Positions 62,650 to 64,000 of a stretch of DNA of 64,000 nt are shown piece by piece. The notes beneath the pieces are model-generated. The model was not told the origin of the DNA, did no database searches, and saw nothing but the letters and a program-made list of their open reading frames with translations. Within the stretch, counting starts at the first letter, position 1; every line of letters starts with the position of its first letter. Position numbers and translations under genes: made by a program. Location: positions 19,887,894 to 19,951,893 of the forward strand of contig CM034240.1 of NCBI GenBank assembly GCA_019916065.1, read 5' to 3'. Origin of the DNA: Vitellaria paradoxa (Eukaryota > Streptophyta > Magnoliopsida > Ericales > Sapotaceae).

Positions 62650-63350
62650 CGTCAGATTCTTCTCTTTATTGCATTCTTTACATTGAATATAAAAATGGAT
62701 ATAACTACTAACACAACACTAGAGCTTGTGGCCTTTACAGAAATTGAACATGGAATGAGTCTAGAGCATATAATTAGGGCTGCAGAGAATAATGGTGATG
62801 GCTTGAGCAACATTGGATGCTCTATAGAGGCTAGCTAAGTAAACATAGTACTATAGATGTAGATTTGGACAAAACAGAGGCTAGAAATAGACTCAAGACA
62901 ATGTAAAACCTTAGGAATTAGTTCAAATTGGAGTAAAATTAGCCTAAAAAACATTGATCTAGCCTATAGAAGATGGTAGGCTAATCTGGAGGGTTCATGT
63001 GAATCAGGACTTCAGCTAGCTGAGAGTAAGTTGGACTGATCTATGCAAGAGCTCAAAATTAGCCTAAAAAACATCGATCTAGCTTATAGAAGATGGTAGG
63101 CCAATCTGGAGGGTTCATGTGAATCAAGAGTTGAGCTGGCTGAGAGTGAACTGGACTGATCTGTGCAAGAGCTAATTGAGCCAATCTGAGCCATGCACAA
63201 GCTAGTGGCTGGGTTTGATTTGAATAGAAGCTGACTGAGCCATTTACGCTACGTAAGAGTAGTGGCTAAGGTTGAGCTATGTGGTAATAGATCGGCTAGG
63301 GTTAAGTTGCGAGCAATCTGGAAGTTGCGAGGTGTATGGTTAGGCTCCGT
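62650..63350. other. Non-coding region with duplicated segment
   Basis: Moderate GC and no frame of note. It lies where the 5' end of the minus-strand copia relic should be, so it may contain its eroded leader and LTR, but no primer-binding site is recognisable. It contains the 120-bp duplication listed separately and further short GAGCTGGCTGAGAG-type phrases to about 63300. Confidence 0.4.
62935..63173. repeat. 120-bp tandem duplication
   Basis: 62935-63054 and 63055-63173 are direct copies starting AAAATTAGCCTAAAAAACAT, with about ten substitutions between them. Further weaker similarity continues to about 63240. Confidence 0.9.
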
Positions 63351-64000
63351 TTAGTAATACTGTTATTTTTCTATTTACGTTTATATGTTTATGTTTTTTG
63401 TTTTTTATTTTTTGTTATTGTTTTCTATTTCTGAAATGAAAATTAAAATTGCGTTTGGAAATACAATTTTGTTTATAATTACTAATTTTTTATTTTCATA
63501 AAATATTTAATTTTATTAGTTTTTTAAAAATTAATTGAATTTAATAAATATATTTTATATTAATTTAATTATATTATGTATTAAAAATAATTGAATAAAA
63601 TATAAATATTATATCGTTTAATCCTGCACAAAAAATATATTAATTATAATTTAATTATATTATTTACTAAAAATAATTGAATAAAATATATTTCATAATA
63701 ATTTAAATAATTTAATTATGATATTTATTAAAAATAATTTAATAAAATATAATTCATATTAAATTAATTAATTAATTATTAAATTAAATTAATTTAATTA
63801 TGATATTTACTAAAAATAATTTAATAAAATATATTTAATATTATTTAAATTAACTAATTTAAATTAATTATTAAATTAAATTAAATAATTTAATTATAAT
63901 ATTTATTAAAAATAATTTAACAAAATATATTTATATTAATTAAATTATTCATTAAATTAAATTAATATATTTTATTTTATTATTTATTAAAAATAATTTA
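63350..64000. other. Extremely AT-rich terminal region
   Basis: From GGCTCCGTTTAGTAATACTG (about 63342), a MITE-like start, the sequence is nearly all A and T. The phrase TAATTATGATATTTACTAAAAATAATTTAATAAAATATA, in variants, recurs every 60-90 bp (63655, 63715, 63795, 63895, 63980). No genes. It continues past the window. Confidence 0.6.

Larger units (their letters stand above)
58375..62650 (-). mobile_element. Older Ty1/copia relic, LTRs not found, interrupted by an L1 LINE
   Basis: Read on the minus strand the order is gag (62640-62370 and, after the LINE, 61372-61200), decayed protease (about 60900-60450), integrase (about 60240-59500) and RT (about 58850-58375). The gag parts (with VWNF and QYQLLHHLYQE phrases, then HRDHQWLIIVLMPLNDTFE) join exactly across the LINE once one target duplication is removed. 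No flanking LTRs or primer site are recognisable. The copy is truncated or its ends have decayed. Stops occur every few dozen codons. Confidence 0.82.

Overview
The window is nuclear DNA of a flowering plant, most likely a eudicot. The evidence is intron-containing plant housekeeping genes, plant-lineage retrotransposons (Tat-type Ty3/gypsy, Ty1/copia, Cassandra TRIM, RTE and L1 LINEs), a Mutator-like element and very AT-rich intergenic DNA. The species cannot be named from sequence alone. Only two protein-coding genes are well supported. One is a cytosolic ascorbate peroxidase gene on the minus strand (nine coding exons, 20369-23045, 250 aa). The other is the complex I subunit NDUFB10/PDSW on the plus strand (two coding exons, 34183-34574, 104 aa). 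A third likely host gene is a MIR319-type microRNA hairpin at 50145-50509.

Layout. 1-3573 is AT-rich DNA with small GC-rich islands. 3579-14929 is one 11.35-kb Tat-type Ty3/gypsy element on the minus strand, with 636/637-bp LTRs and a perfect 5-bp target duplication. Its gag-pol (14158 to about 8890) is decayed. Between integrase and the 3' LTR it carries an antisense gene (plus strand, about 5520-7665) and a minisatellite. A complete Cassandra TRIM with 5S-rRNA-like LTRs is nested at 4470-5209. 14935-20200 is AT-rich with simple duplications. 20200-23360 is the APX gene. 25960-30280 is a degenerate array of about 0.77-kb units, followed by a probable gypsy solo LTR (30286-31532) and another LTR-like relic. 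34000-34900 is NDUFB10. 37099-39796 is a 5'-truncated, dead RTE LINE with a 15-bp target duplication. 39812-46100 has no gene I can support.

46110-47403 is a Mutator-like element with terminal inverted repeats of about 200 bp. It carries two gene-like fragments, one bounded by splice-site-like signals (Pack-MULE candidate). 50145-50509 is the MIR319-like hairpin. 52885-57921 is a fairly recent Ty1/copia element, disabled by stops and by a changed RT catalytic residue. 58375-62650 is a second, older copia relic on the minus strand, interrupted by a 1-kb L1 LINE 3' end that itself holds a 16-bp poly(A)-ended insertion. 63350-64000 is extremely AT-rich.

The genes do not form a cluster or pathway. 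APX acts in cytosolic H2O2 removal, NDUFB10 in mitochondrial complex I assembly, and MIR319 (if expressed) in TCP-factor control. Most of the information in the window is the stratigraphy of nested insertions, dated relative to each other by target duplications. The points most worth follow-up are the MIR319 hairpin with a changed guide position 11, the antisense gene of the Tat element with a 5S-type promoter element dropped into its leader side, and the splice-site-bounded exon inside the Mutator-like element.
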